Assembly: GCA_903861055.1 (NCBI GenBank) | Contig: CAIOSU010000174.1 | Span: 1-30,263 of the forward strand | Reading direction: 5' to 3' | Source: an uncultured bacterium | GTDB lineage: Bacteria > Bacteroidota > Bacteroidia > Chitinophagales > CAIOSU01 | DNA length: 30,263 nucleotides | Shown: one piece after another, positions 21,856 through 28,971 of the stretch | How positions within the stretch are numbered: the first letter of the stretch is position 1 | How the letters are laid out: each line of letters starts with the position of its first letter | Program-made: the position numbers and the translations under genes | The notes under the pieces: model-generated | What the model was told of the DNA's origin: nothing | The model's database searches: none | What the model saw: only the letters and a program-made list of their open reading frames with translations

Positions 21856-23721
21856 ATGCGCATTATCCGACTGTTTTTGCCCGTGCTGGCCATAGCCTTG
21901 CTGCTTACAACGGCCTGCAACAACACCCCTGATGCCCCTAAAGGCCCTACCGCCGAAGAAATTGAAGCCGAAAGCGCGCGATTAAATACTTGGTTTGATG
22001 CCGTATGGGACGACCAAGTAAGCCGCTACCCGGTTTGGAAGGCCTATCTGGGCATCAAAGATTCTACCGCCAACCAGTGGGGCGATTTTTCGGACTCGAT
22101 GCAGTTGGTAGAAATTTCAATTTTGAAGCAAAACCTAGCCTTCCTTAAAGATAGTTTCGACTTTAATAAGCTCAACGAAATAACCCAAACCAGCTACCGC
22201 ATGTGGGTAGCCGATGCGGAAGACGAAATCAAGAATTTCGATTTTCGTATGCATGGTTACCCAATTGACCAAATGAACGGCATACATACTTGGTTGCCTT
22301 CGTTTTTGATGAACATACACCAAGTAGGCAATGTGCAAGATGCGAAGGACTACATTGCTCGCCTACAAAAGATTGATGTAGCAATGGCCCAAGTAGTGGC
22401 GGGCATGAAAGTGCGCGAGGCCAAGGAAATCATTCTGCCTAAGTTCTTGTTCCCCGCGGTGTTAAAGGATTGCCAAAACTTGATTACTGGCGCGCCGTTC
22501 GATAAATCTAAAAACGACTCGCCACTGTTTGCCGATATCAAGGGCAAAATTGCGGGTCTTGACTCAACCGTTGATGCCGCTGCCAAAGCTGCTTTGGTTG
22601 AAGATGCCCGCTTGGCGCTTTTGGAGCACTTTAAGCCTGCTTACGACAATATTATAACCTACCTTACCGAATTGGAGAAAAAGGCCACCAACGATGCCGG
22701 CGTGTGGAAATTTCCGAATGGCGATAGCTACTACGAAGTGGCCTTGGCCAACAACACTACCACTAAGCTTACTCCCGACGAAATTATGGCCATTGGCGAA
22801 GCCGAAATTGTGCGCATACACGGCGAAATGCGCAACATAATGACGCAGGTAAACTTCAAAAGCGACAGCTTGAAAGCGTTTTTTGAATTTATGAAAACCG
22901 ATAAGCAGTTTTTCTATGCCAACACGCCAGAGGGCAAGAAACAATACCTTGACGAAACCCTTGCTTTGATTGACTCTATGAAGGCTACCCTGCCCAAGCT
23001 GTTTGGCATTATGCCTAAAGCTGAGTTGGTGGTGAAGCAAGTGGAGCCTTTCCGTGAAGAATCGGCGGGTACGGCGTTTTACGAAAGCCCAGCACCTGAC
23101 GGCTCGCGCCCAGGTACGTACTACGTAAACCTGTACGAAATGAAAAACATGCCTGTGTACGAAATGGAAGCCTTGGCTTACCACGAAGCCATACCTGGCC
23201 ACCACATGCAAATAAGCATTAACCAAGAACTAAAAGGCCTGCCTAAGTTCCGCACCTTGGGTGGCGACTATACCGCATACGTAGAGGGTTGGGGTTTGTA
23301 CTCTGAGTACATCCCTAAAGAATATGGTTTCTATAAAAACCCATACTCTGATTTTGGCCGTTTGAGCATGGAACTATGGCGTGCATGCCGTTTGGTGGTT
23401 GACGTAGGTATACACTGGAAACGTTGGACCCGCGAAGAGGGCATTCAGTTTTATGCCGACAATACACCTAGCCCAATGGGCGAATGTGTAGGCATGGTGG
23501 AGCGTCACATAGTAATGCCTGGCCAAGCTACGGCATACAAAGTAGGCCAACTGAAAATTTTGGAATTGCTCAAGCGCTCACGTACCGAGTTGGGCGATAA
23601 GTTCGATATTCACTCGTTTCACGATGAGGTACTTCGCCATGGCTCATTGCCACTGAACATTTTGGAAGAGAATATCGACAAATGGATAGCCAAGCAAAAA
23701 GAAGCGGCTCCAGCGGCTTAA
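21856..23721 (+). CDS. DUF885 metallopeptidase-like lipoprotein
   Basis: This 621-aa protein has a lipoprotein signal MRIIRLFLPVLAIALLLTTAC (Cys21). The hallmark of DUF885 is present: H443-E444-AIPG-H449-H450 (YHEAIPGHHMQI), a zinc-site-like motif, followed by GDYTAYVEGWGLYSEY (about 474-489), whose EGW glutamate is a probable third ligand. GECVGMVERHIVMPGQATAYKVGQ follows near the C-terminus. The family is thought to be a gluzincin-like peptidase or carboxypeptidase, but activity is poorly documented, so 'putative metallopeptidase' is the limit. It is lipid-anchored in the envelope. Length is normal for the family. A strong terminator follows 31 bp after the stop. Confidence 0.88.
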   Translation: MRIIRLFLPVLAIALLLTTACNNTPDAPKGPTAEEIEAESARLNTWFDAVWDDQVSRYPVWKAYLGIKDSTANQWGDFSDSMQLVEISILKQNLAFLKDSFDFNKLNEITQTSYRMWVADAEDEIKNFDFRMHGYPIDQMNGIHTWLPSFLMNIHQVGNVQDAKDYIARLQKIDVAMAQVVAGMKVREAKEIILPKFLFPAVLKDCQNLITGAPFDKSKNDSPLFADIKGKIAGLDSTVDAAAKAALVEDARLALLEHFKPAYDNIITYLTELEKKATNDAGVWKFPNGDSYYEVALANNTTTKLTPDEIMAIGEAEIVRIHGEMRNIMTQVNFKSDSLKAFFEFMKTDKQFFYANTPEGKKQYLDETLALIDSMKATLPKLFGIMPKAELVVKQVEPFREESAGTAFYESPAPDGSRPGTYYVNLYEMKNMPVYEMEALAYHEAIPGHHMQISINQELKGLPKFRTLGGDYTAYVEGWGLYSEYIPKEYGFYKNPYSDFGRLSMELWRACRLVVDVGIHWKRWTREEGIQFYADNTPSPMGECVGMVERHIVMPGQATAYKVGQLKILELLKRSRTELGDKFDIHSFHDEVLRHGSLPLNILEENIDKWIAKQKEAAPAA

Positions 23722-23752
23722 AAACCACCATAACAAATTAAGTAATACCCGA

Positions 23753-23783
23753 GGGCCGCAAATGTTTGCGGCCCTTTTGTTTT
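23753..23783 (+). terminator. Rho-independent terminator of the DUF885 gene
   Basis: GGGCCGCAAA (23753-23762) and TTTGCGGCCC (23765-23774) form a perfect GC-rich stem, followed by TTTTGTTTT. Confidence 0.9.
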
Positions 23784-23951
23784 GCTGTGCCCCAGTAGCC
23801 CAGCACTGCGAGGTATGTTTACCCTATATGCCTATCGGAGGCGGGGCCATATGCAGAAAGATAAAGGAGGGTATAAAGGCTATTGTGCAATTGACATGTA
23901 TAAATGATTAAATAAACAGCTCTGACATACAAGTCATAACGATATATTTTC

Positions 23952-23959
23952 TATGTTTG
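23952..23959 (+). promoter_or_regulatory. -7 box TATGTTTG of the small lipoprotein gene
   Basis: Perfect TAnnTTTG. It contains the upstream in-frame ATG at 23953, which therefore cannot be on the transcript. This moves the start to 23977. Confidence 0.55.
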
Positions 23960-23976
23960 CTCCTAATAAAGGGCAA

Positions 23977-24348
23977 ATGAAACAGTTGTTGTTATATACT
24001 ATACTTACGATGGTCGCTCTTGGATGCAGCTACAACTGCCAGCAACATAATACTGGCTACATCAAGTTCATAAACTCCAGCAATCATACCATCGATTGCT
24101 ACATAAACGGCAAGGTTTGCGCACGCATTGGCCCCAACAACTCGCTAGTGCAGAGCCAAGTATCCTCTGGCCCGGTAGCCATTGGGTTTCAAAAAGTAGG
24201 GTTGGAAATGAACACCATGCCTCTGCGCACACAAACCTACCAAATAAGCACCTGCGATACCGTTTTGGCCTTTGCACAACCGCAAGGTAGCAATATTGCC
24301 GCGCCCACCCGAAGCCTTATTGCTAGCAAAGGCCGCAGCCGCCACTAA
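23977..24348 (+). CDS. Small lipoprotein of unknown function
   Basis: This 123-aa protein starts MKQLLLYTILTMVALGC with lipobox LG-C at Cys17. The mature part looks like a small beta-rich domain (TGYIKFINSSNHTIDCYING, then VAIGFQKVG and QTYQISTCDTVLAF) with four further Cys that might form disulfides. The C-terminal tail is basic and low in complexity (SLIASKGRSRH). I recognise no family. An ATG eight codons earlier is in frame but lies within the -7 box. The gene converges with metK and shares the hairpin at 24353-24384. Confidence 0.65.
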   Translation: MKQLLLYTILTMVALGCSYNCQQHNTGYIKFINSSNHTIDCYINGKVCARIGPNNSLVQSQVSSGPVAIGFQKVGLEMNTMPLRTQTYQISTCDTVLAFAQPQGSNIAAPTRSLIASKGRSRH

Positions 24349-24384
24349 AAAAAATAGGCCGCCCCTAACCCGGGGCAGCCTATT
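24346..24384 (-). terminator. Terminator of metK
   Basis: On the minus strand, AATAGGC-T-GCCCC and GGGGC-G-GCCTATT form a 12-bp stem with one mismatch (24353-24384), followed by a run of eight T (24347-24354). On the plus strand the same hairpin can end the small lipoprotein transcript, but there is no U-run there. Confidence 0.85.
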
Positions 24385-24407
24385 ATAGCATTGCTGTGCA
24401 GCAGTAT

Positions 24408-25664
24408 TTACTTAATACCGAAAGCTTCCTTTACGGTATCTACAAAATCAAGTTTCTCCCAAGTAAACAACTCTACTTTCATCTTCTTGGTTTCGCCGCT
24501 AGGTAGGGTAAAGGTTTTGGTTACCTCTTCGTTTTTGCGACCCATGTGGCCATAAGCAGCGGTTTCGCTATACATTGGCGTGCGTAGTTTCAAGCGTTGC
24601 TCAATTGCATACGGGCGCATATCAAACACCTTCTCTACAATCTTTGCAATCTCGCCATCGTTCAAACCTACACGGCCTGTGCCGTAAGTGTTTACATAAA
24701 TACCCATTGGCTTGGCAACACCAATAGCATACGATACTTGCACCAAAACCTCGTCGGCTACACCTGCAGCTACCAAGTTTTTAGCAATGTGGCGCGTAGC
24801 ATAAGCTGCGCTACGGTCAACCTTCGAAGGGTCTTTGCCGCTGAATGCACCACCACCGTGGGCACCTTTGCCACCGTAAGTATCAACAATAATTTTACGA
24901 CCAGTAAGGCCAGTATCGCCATGCGGACCACCGATAACGAATTTGCCCGTTGGGTTTACGTGGTACGTAATTTTGTCATCAAACAACTTCTGTACACGTT
25001 TAGGGAATTTCTTCATTACGCGCGGAATCAAGATGTTGATTACATCATCCTCAATTTGCTTTTGCATCTTCTTCTCGCTATCAAAATCGTCGTGCTGCGT
25101 AGAAAGTACAATGGCATCAATACGGATAGGCGTGTTGTCGTCGCTATACTCAATAGTAACCTGGCTCTTGCTATCAGGGCGTAGGTACTTTATTTTTTTG
25201 TTTTCGCGGCGAAGCTCGGCCAACTCAATCAATAGTTGGTGGGCAATGTCCAAAGGCAGCGGCATGTAGTTGTCGGTATCTTTGGTAGCGTAGCCAAACA
25301 TCATACCTTGGTCGCCGGCACCTTGCTCTTCCTTGTTCTTTTTATCAACGCCTTGGTTAATGTCGCTCGATTGCTCGTGAATGGCCGAGATAATACCGCA
25401 GCTATTGGCCTCAAACATGTACTCGCTCTTGGTGTAACCAATTTTCTTGATCACGTCGCGGGCAATAGTTTGCACATCAAGGTATACCGTCGATTTTACT
25501 TCGCCAGCCAACACCACCAAACCAGTGGTACACAAGGTTTCGCAAGCTACTTTCGATTCTGGATCGAAAGCCAAGAAGTTATCAATCAATGCATCTGATA
25601 TTTGGTCGGATACTTTGTCCGGATGTCCTTCCGAAACCGACTCAGAGGTAAACAAATATGGCAT
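24408..25664 (-). CDS. metK: S-adenosylmethionine synthase
   Basis: This 418-aa enzyme makes S-adenosylmethionine from methionine and ATP. Conserved blocks are complete: FTSESVSEGHPDKVSDQISD (6-25), the signature hexapeptide region GAGDQGMMFGYA (about 116-127), and GGPHGDTGLTGRKIIVDTYG followed by GAHGGGAFSGKDPSKVDRSA. The DKV and GAFSGKD residues bind metal and phosphate. The length is slightly above the E. coli enzyme (384 aa). The TAAATTTG box at 25703-25710 predicts a leader of about 30-35 nt, too short for a SAM riboswitch. A strong terminator follows, so it is monocistronic. Confidence 0.97.
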   Translation of the reverse strand: MPYLFTSESVSEGHPDKVSDQISDALIDNFLAFDPESKVACETLCTTGLVVLAGEVKSTVYLDVQTIARDVIKKIGYTKSEYMFEANSCGIISAIHEQSSDINQGVDKKNKEEQGAGDQGMMFGYATKDTDNYMPLPLDIAHQLLIELAELRRENKKIKYLRPDSKSQVTIEYSDDNTPIRIDAIVLSTQHDDFDSEKKMQKQIEDDVINILIPRVMKKFPKRVQKLFDDKITYHVNPTGKFVIGGPHGDTGLTGRKIIVDTYGGKGAHGGGAFSGKDPSKVDRSAAYATRHIAKNLVAAGVADEVLVQVSYAIGVAKPMGIYVNTYGTGRVGLNDGEIAKIVEKVFDMRPYAIEQRLKLRTPMYSETAAYGHMGRKNEEVTKTFTLPSGETKKMKVELFTWEKLDFVDTVKEAFGIK

Positions 25665-25702
25665 GATAGGTTGTTGTTAAAGGGTAAATAGCAATTGTTG
25701 CC

Positions 25703-25710
25703 CAAATTTA
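25703..25710 (-). promoter_or_regulatory. -7 box TAAATTTG of metK
   Basis: Perfect TAnnTTTG on the minus strand, 38 bases before the ATG at 25664. Confidence 0.55.
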
Positions 25711-25782
25711 GGAAAATGGTTTGGTATTGCGAGGGAAAAGTTGGAGGATAATAGCGTAAGTAAGTAGAAACGCACCTAGGGT

Positions 25783-25849
25783 GTCTGTTTATGGCAACCA
25801 GTGTTGTATGGGCATTTCATCCTGAGTCTCGATTGAAACAGACAGGATG
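25783..25849. repeat. Overlapping inverted repeats between metK and lysS
   Basis: GTCTGTTT (25783-25790) with AAACAGAC (25836-25843), and CATCCTG (25818-25824) with CAGGATG (25843-25849). These two stems are mutually exclusive and lie 40-105 bp downstream of lysS. No U-run is present on the minus strand, so a terminator role for lysS is only possible. Confidence 0.35.
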
Positions 25850-25888
25850 CCATGCTTGTGCTACTCAGTCCTCGGAAAACACCAATAA

Positions 25889-27445
25889 CTAGTTAACCTT
25901 CTCCGGCCTCATCTGCGGGAAAAACAACACCTCTTGTATGGTGCTTTGGTTGGTCATGAACATAGTGAGCCTATCAATGCCAATGCCGAGGCCCGAGGTA
26001 GGCGGCATACCATACTCCAGTGCGCGAAGGAAGTCGTGGTCAATGGTCATGGCCTCATCGTCGCCGCGGTCGGCTAGGCGCATTTGCTCCAGGAAACGCT
26101 CGCGCTGGTCGATAGGGTCGTTGAGCTCGCTGTAGGCGTTGGCCACTTCTTTGCCGTTTACCATCAGCTCAAAGCGCTCGGCCAACTGTGGGTTGGTGCG
26201 GTGCTTTTTGCACAGCGGCGACATCTCCACCGGGAAATCGGTAATAAACGTGGGCTGTATGAAGTTGCCTTCGCACTTAGCGCCAAACAGTTCATCAATC
26301 AATTTGCCACGGCCCATGGTTTCGTCAACCTCTACGCCCTGCTTGCGGCACACAATGCGCAGTTCGGCCTCGTCCATGTTGCTAATATCAACACCCGTAA
26401 AGCGCTCAATGGCCTCGTACATGGTTACGCGCGGGTAAGGGGCGGCATAGTTTAGGGTGGTATCGCCAAACGGCACTTGGGTGGTGCCGTGCAGCTCGGT
26501 GGCTATTTTCTCGAGCATTTGCTCGGTAAATTCCATCATCCAGTTGTAGTCTTTGTAGGCTACATATATCTCCATTACGGTAAACTCTGGGTTGTGGGTG
26601 CGGTCCATACCCTCGTTGCGGAAGTTTTTGCTGAACTCGTACACCCCATCAAAGCCGCCTACAATAAGGCGCTTGAGGTATAATTCGTTGGCAATGCGCA
26701 GGTATAGCGGTATATCCAAGGCATTGTGGTGGGTAATAAACGGGCGGGCCGCCGCACCACCGGGTATGCTTTGTAGCACGGGCGTTTCTACCTCCAAGTA
26801 ACCATGGTCGTTGAAAAACTGGCGCATGGTGTTCATGAGCTTGGTGCGTTTCAAGAAGGTTTCGCGCACTTGGTCGTTCACTACCAAATCGACATAACGC
26901 ATGCGGTAGCGCAGCTCGGTGTCGGCAAAGGCATCGTGTACGTTGCCGTCTTCATCTTTCTTCACTACTGGCAGTGGTCGTAGGCTTTTGGCCAATACGG
27001 TTATTTCCTCAACGTGTACGCTTATTTCGCCCACTTGGGTAACAAACACATAGCCTTTAATGCCGATAAAATCGCCAATGTCCAATAGTTTCTTGAAAAC
27101 GGTGTTGTACAGTTCCTTGTCCTCGCCGGGGCAAATCTCGTCGCGGTTAAGGTAAATCTGTATGCGGCCGCTGCTGTCTTGTAGCTCGGCAAACGAAGCC
27201 TTGCCCATTATACGGCGGCTCATCAAACGGCCAGCCAATACTACGTTTACGCGCTTACCTTCCAGCAACTCAGTCATCAGGGTATCGCGCTGCTCCAGGC
27301 CTTCGGCATAGGTTTGCTTTATATCCTTGGCCAAAGCATTAACGGGGAATAATGCTGCCGGATAAGGCTCAATGCCCAATTCGCGCAGTTTGGTCAACGA
27401 TTCGCGGCGGATAACCTCTTGCTCGTTCAGTATTTGCTGGCTCAT
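25889..27445 (-). CDS. lysS: Lysyl-tRNA synthetase (class II)
   Basis: This 518-aa synthetase charges tRNA-Lys with lysine. The N-terminal OB-fold anticodon-binding domain is seen at VVLAGRLMSRRIMGKASFAE and the following strands (about 68-170). Motif 2, FRNEGMDRTHNPEFTVMEIY, lies around residues 273-292, and motif 3, GLGIGIDRLTMFMTNQSTIQ with EVLFFPQMRPE, at the C-terminus. Length is close to bacterial LysRS (about 500 aa). The ATG at 27445 gives a normal N-terminus. The -7 box TAATTTTG at 27474-27481 predicts a leader of about 25 nt. It lies upstream of metK on the same strand, but metK has its own promoter. Confidence 0.97.
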   Translation of the reverse strand: MSQQILNEQEVIRRESLTKLRELGIEPYPAALFPVNALAKDIKQTYAEGLEQRDTLMTELLEGKRVNVVLAGRLMSRRIMGKASFAELQDSSGRIQIYLNRDEICPGEDKELYNTVFKKLLDIGDFIGIKGYVFVTQVGEISVHVEEITVLAKSLRPLPVVKKDEDGNVHDAFADTELRYRMRYVDLVVNDQVRETFLKRTKLMNTMRQFFNDHGYLEVETPVLQSIPGGAAARPFITHHNALDIPLYLRIANELYLKRLIVGGFDGVYEFSKNFRNEGMDRTHNPEFTVMEIYVAYKDYNWMMEFTEQMLEKIATELHGTTQVPFGDTTLNYAAPYPRVTMYEAIERFTGVDISNMDEAELRIVCRKQGVEVDETMGRGKLIDELFGAKCEGNFIQPTFITDFPVEMSPLCKKHRTNPQLAERFELMVNGKEVANAYSELNDPIDQRERFLEQMRLADRGDDEAMTIDHDFLRALEYGMPPTSGLGIGIDRLTMFMTNQSTIQEVLFFPQMRPEKVN

Positions 27446-27473
27446 GTAACGGTTTGTTGTAAAAATTAGAGGG

Positions 27474-27481
27474 CAAAATTA
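27474..27481 (-). promoter_or_regulatory. -7 box TAATTTTG of lysS
   Basis: Perfect TAnnTTTG on the minus strand, 28 bases before the ATG at 27445. Confidence 0.55.
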
Positions 27482-27501
27482 CGATAAAATCAGTCAATAG
27501 T

Positions 27502-27570
27502 CCATAGTCGATAGCTTGCCTCGTTTGGAACGAGGGTCCATGGTGCCGCAATTGCGTTATCTGACTATGG
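27502..27570. repeat. Nested palindrome upstream of lysS
   Basis: Outer arms CCATAGTC (27502-27509) and GACTATGG (27563-27570) enclose a tight hairpin CCTCGTT-TGG-AACGAGG (27519-27535). CCATAGTC-like words recur just before the left arm (CAATAGTCCATAGTC). It has the look of a REP-type palindromic element inserted between divergent promoters. Confidence 0.45.
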
Positions 27571-27654
27571 GTAAGAAGAATTAAGGAATTTGAGAATTGA
27601 CATAAATCATATTTATCCATATCCGTTATCATTGGGAGCTTATTTCCTCAATCG

Positions 27655-27662
27655 TACTTTTG
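27655..27662 (+). promoter_or_regulatory. -7 box TACTTTTG of the small membrane protein gene
   Basis: Perfect TAnnTTTG, with ATTG (a 3/4 -33 match) exactly 20 bp upstream at 27631-27634. Confidence 0.5.
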
Positions 27663-27684
27663 ATGGATACCAACACCACGCCTT

Positions 27685-27876
27685 ATGCAGATGAAATACA
27701 AAGAGAAGGTAATCGTTCGGGAGCCTTCTTTCCTTTACTTTGCGGCCTTTGTAGGCGCTGCCGTGTACTACATACAGCAAGCCGAGGGCTTTTGGATGGG
27801 CGTGGTAGGTTTTTTGAAAGCCTGCGTTTGGCCCGGTTTTTTGGTGTATGAGTTGTTGCAGTTTTTGGGGGCGTAG
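27685..27876 (+). CDS. Small membrane protein
   Basis: This 63-aa protein starts MQMKYKEKVIVREPSFLYFA. It has a first hydrophobic span around residues 15-28 and a second around 37-60 (MGVVGFLKACVWPGFLVYEL). The layout FW.GV.GFLKA..WPGFLVYE.L is a pattern I associate with short unassigned Bacteroidota membrane proteins. The start may be 27685 or the Met at 27691. An overlapping frame starting at 27660 covers the same bases but gives an Arg/Cys-rich product without structure and begins inside the -7 box, so it was rejected. The next gene follows 13 bp later, probably in the same transcript. Confidence 0.6.
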   Translation: MQMKYKEKVIVREPSFLYFAAFVGAAVYYIQQAEGFWMGVVGFLKACVWPGFLVYELLQFLGA

Positions 27877-27889
27877 GTTCTAAATTGCC

Positions 27890-28231
27890 ATGAAACCCTC
27901 CACCAAACTGACCTTGGTAAAGTTGCTACATACGCTCATTTGGGCGTTCTTCAATGTGGTTATCTTCTATTTTCTGTATGCCGTTATCGTCAACAAAATT
28001 GACGTTTGGGTGTGGGTATGCATTGCTCTGGTAGCCGCAGAAGGCTTGGTGCTACTGGCTTTCCGTAAAATGTGCCCATTAACGCTGGTTGCTCAAAATT
28101 ACTCCAACTCCACCAAGCCCAATTTCGACATCTACTTGCCCGAGTGGCTAGCGAAATACAACAAACCCATTTACACTGCCCTTTTCATGATTGGCTTGGG
28201 CGTGTTGATTTATCGGTTGGTGTGGGGGTAG
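27890..28231 (+). CDS. Conserved-looking small polytopic membrane protein
   Basis: This 113-aa protein has hydrophobic spans at about residues 10-32 (LLHTLIWAFFNVVIFYFLYAVI), 38-58 (VWVWVCIALVAAEGLVLLAF) and 93-111 (IYTALFMIGLGVLIYRLVW). A central loop carries the well-ordered motif CPLTLVAQNYSNSTKPNFDI, then YLPEWLAKYNK. The loop pattern is one I associate with uncharacterised Bacteroidota membrane proteins, and no function is known. It sits 13 bp after the preceding small membrane protein and is likely co-transcribed with it. Confidence 0.68.
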   Translation: MKPSTKLTLVKLLHTLIWAFFNVVIFYFLYAVIVNKIDVWVWVCIALVAAEGLVLLAFRKMCPLTLVAQNYSNSTKPNFDIYLPEWLAKYNKPIYTALFMIGLGVLIYRLVWG

Positions 28232-28302
28232 TATAAGGATGTAAGCCTGCTTAACCTGCACTGCTTGAGCAATTAGTTCTCGCTTCTTTATTTCGAACGC
28301 GT

Positions 28303-28310
28303 TATCTTTA
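28303..28310 (+). promoter_or_regulatory. -7 box TATCTTTA of the toxin-antitoxin pair
   Basis: Seven of eight matches to TAnnTTTG, 29 bases before the antitoxin ATG at 28340. Confidence 0.4.
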
Positions 28311-28339
28311 CTATTCGTTATTTACCCAAAAACGGTATT

Positions 28340-28582
28340 ATGGATGCAGCCGATAGAAAACTTTCGTTGATAAAATGGCTCAGTGATGTGGAAGACGATG
28401 CATTGCTGAAGCGCATTGAGGCGTTGGCTGCCGAATCGAAACGCGACCTCTACCGCCAATACCTACAACCCCAAACCGAAGCCGACTTGCAGCGCTTGGT
28501 GCAAGAAAGCGAAGCGGATTATAAAGCGGGTAAGACCTTATCGCATGAAGAGGTGATGGCCAAATACAAAAACCGGAAATGA
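28340..28582 (+). CDS. Putative antitoxin of a type II RelE/ParE-type pair
   Basis: This 80-aa acidic, almost wholly helical protein starts MDAADRKLSLIKWLSDVEDD. The C-terminal part (LQRLVQESEADYKAGKTLSH, then EEVMAKYKNRK) has the layout of the toxin-wrapping tail of many Bacteroidota antitoxins. There is no obvious ribbon-helix-helix or HTH motif, although the N-terminal 30 residues could dimerise. The last four bases overlap the toxin start (ATGA), the usual antitoxin-toxin coupling. Function is inferred from this partner. Confidence 0.65.
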   Translation: MDAADRKLSLIKWLSDVEDDALLKRIEALAAESKRDLYRQYLQPQTEADLQRLVQESEADYKAGKTLSHEEVMAKYKNRK

Positions 28583-28893
28583 GCTACCGGATAATCTGGA
28601 CGGCCTTTGCACAGTATCAATTGGAACTGGTTTATGAGTTTGCCTGCGAGCAATCGCCAAGCTATGGTGATAAGGTGATTGAGGGAATAGACCTTAGCAT
28701 ACAGCAACTGTTGCAGTTTCCCCTCTCGGGTGCTATTGAGCAACGCCTTGCCAATTTAGCAGAAGAATATAGGTTTGTGGTTTACAGCTATTTTAAGGTT
28801 ATCTACCGTTTCGAGCCTGCTGGCGTAATTGTGATTGTAAGCGTGTTTGATACTAGGCAGGACCCTCAGAAACTTGAGGTTGGTAAAGTTTGA
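28579..28893 (+). CDS. RelE/ParE-family toxin
   Basis: This 104-aa protein starts MSYRIIWTAFAQYQLELVYE and contains LANLAEEYRFVVYSYFKVIYRF and IVIVSVFDTRQDPQKL. The order strand-helix-helix-strands with a closing VFDTRQDP motif is typical of the RelE/ParE superfamily. RelE members cleave ribosome-bound mRNA and ParE members poison gyrase, and the sequence does not allow a choice. ParE is slightly favoured by the VFDTRQDP ending. It is translationally coupled to the preceding antitoxin. It converges with the T9SS surface protein gene, with two hairpins between them. Confidence 0.78.
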   Translation: MSYRIIWTAFAQYQLELVYEFACEQSPSYGDKVIEGIDLSIQQLLQFPLSGAIEQRLANLAEEYRFVVYSYFKVIYRFEPAGVIVIVSVFDTRQDPQKLEVGKV

Positions 28894-28915
28894 TATTTTG
28901 TGAGCATGAACAATG

Positions 28916-28934
28916 GTTGGAACCAAGTTCCAAC
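28916..28934. repeat. Perfect hairpin GTTGGAAC-CAA-GTTCCAAC
   Basis: An 8-bp stem with a 3-nt loop between convergent genes. A second short hairpin, CGAAAG-TAA-CTTTCG, follows within ten bases. The 11-mer GGTTGGAACCA at 28915-28925 recurs at 21179-21189 after serS. Confidence 0.45.
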
Positions 28935-28971
28935 GGCACGAAAGTAACTTTCGGGCTAGTGGGGGCATTTT

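Noticed and set aside
22564..23226. 220-codon minus-strand frame opposite the DUF885 gene
   Set aside because: It is an antisense shadow of a well-supported gene. Its His/Phe-rich composition reflects the complementary codons.
24597..25184. 195-codon plus-strand frame opposite metK
   Set aside because: It is antisense to metK and has no promoter or recognisable fold.
25665..25702. SAM riboswitch upstream of metK
   Set aside because: The predicted leader is only about 30-35 nt and shows no pairing pattern of a known SAM riboswitch.
27660..27851. Alternative frame over the 63-aa membrane protein
   Set aside because: Its start lies in the -7 box and its product is Arg/Cys-rich, whereas the other frame gives clean membrane spans.
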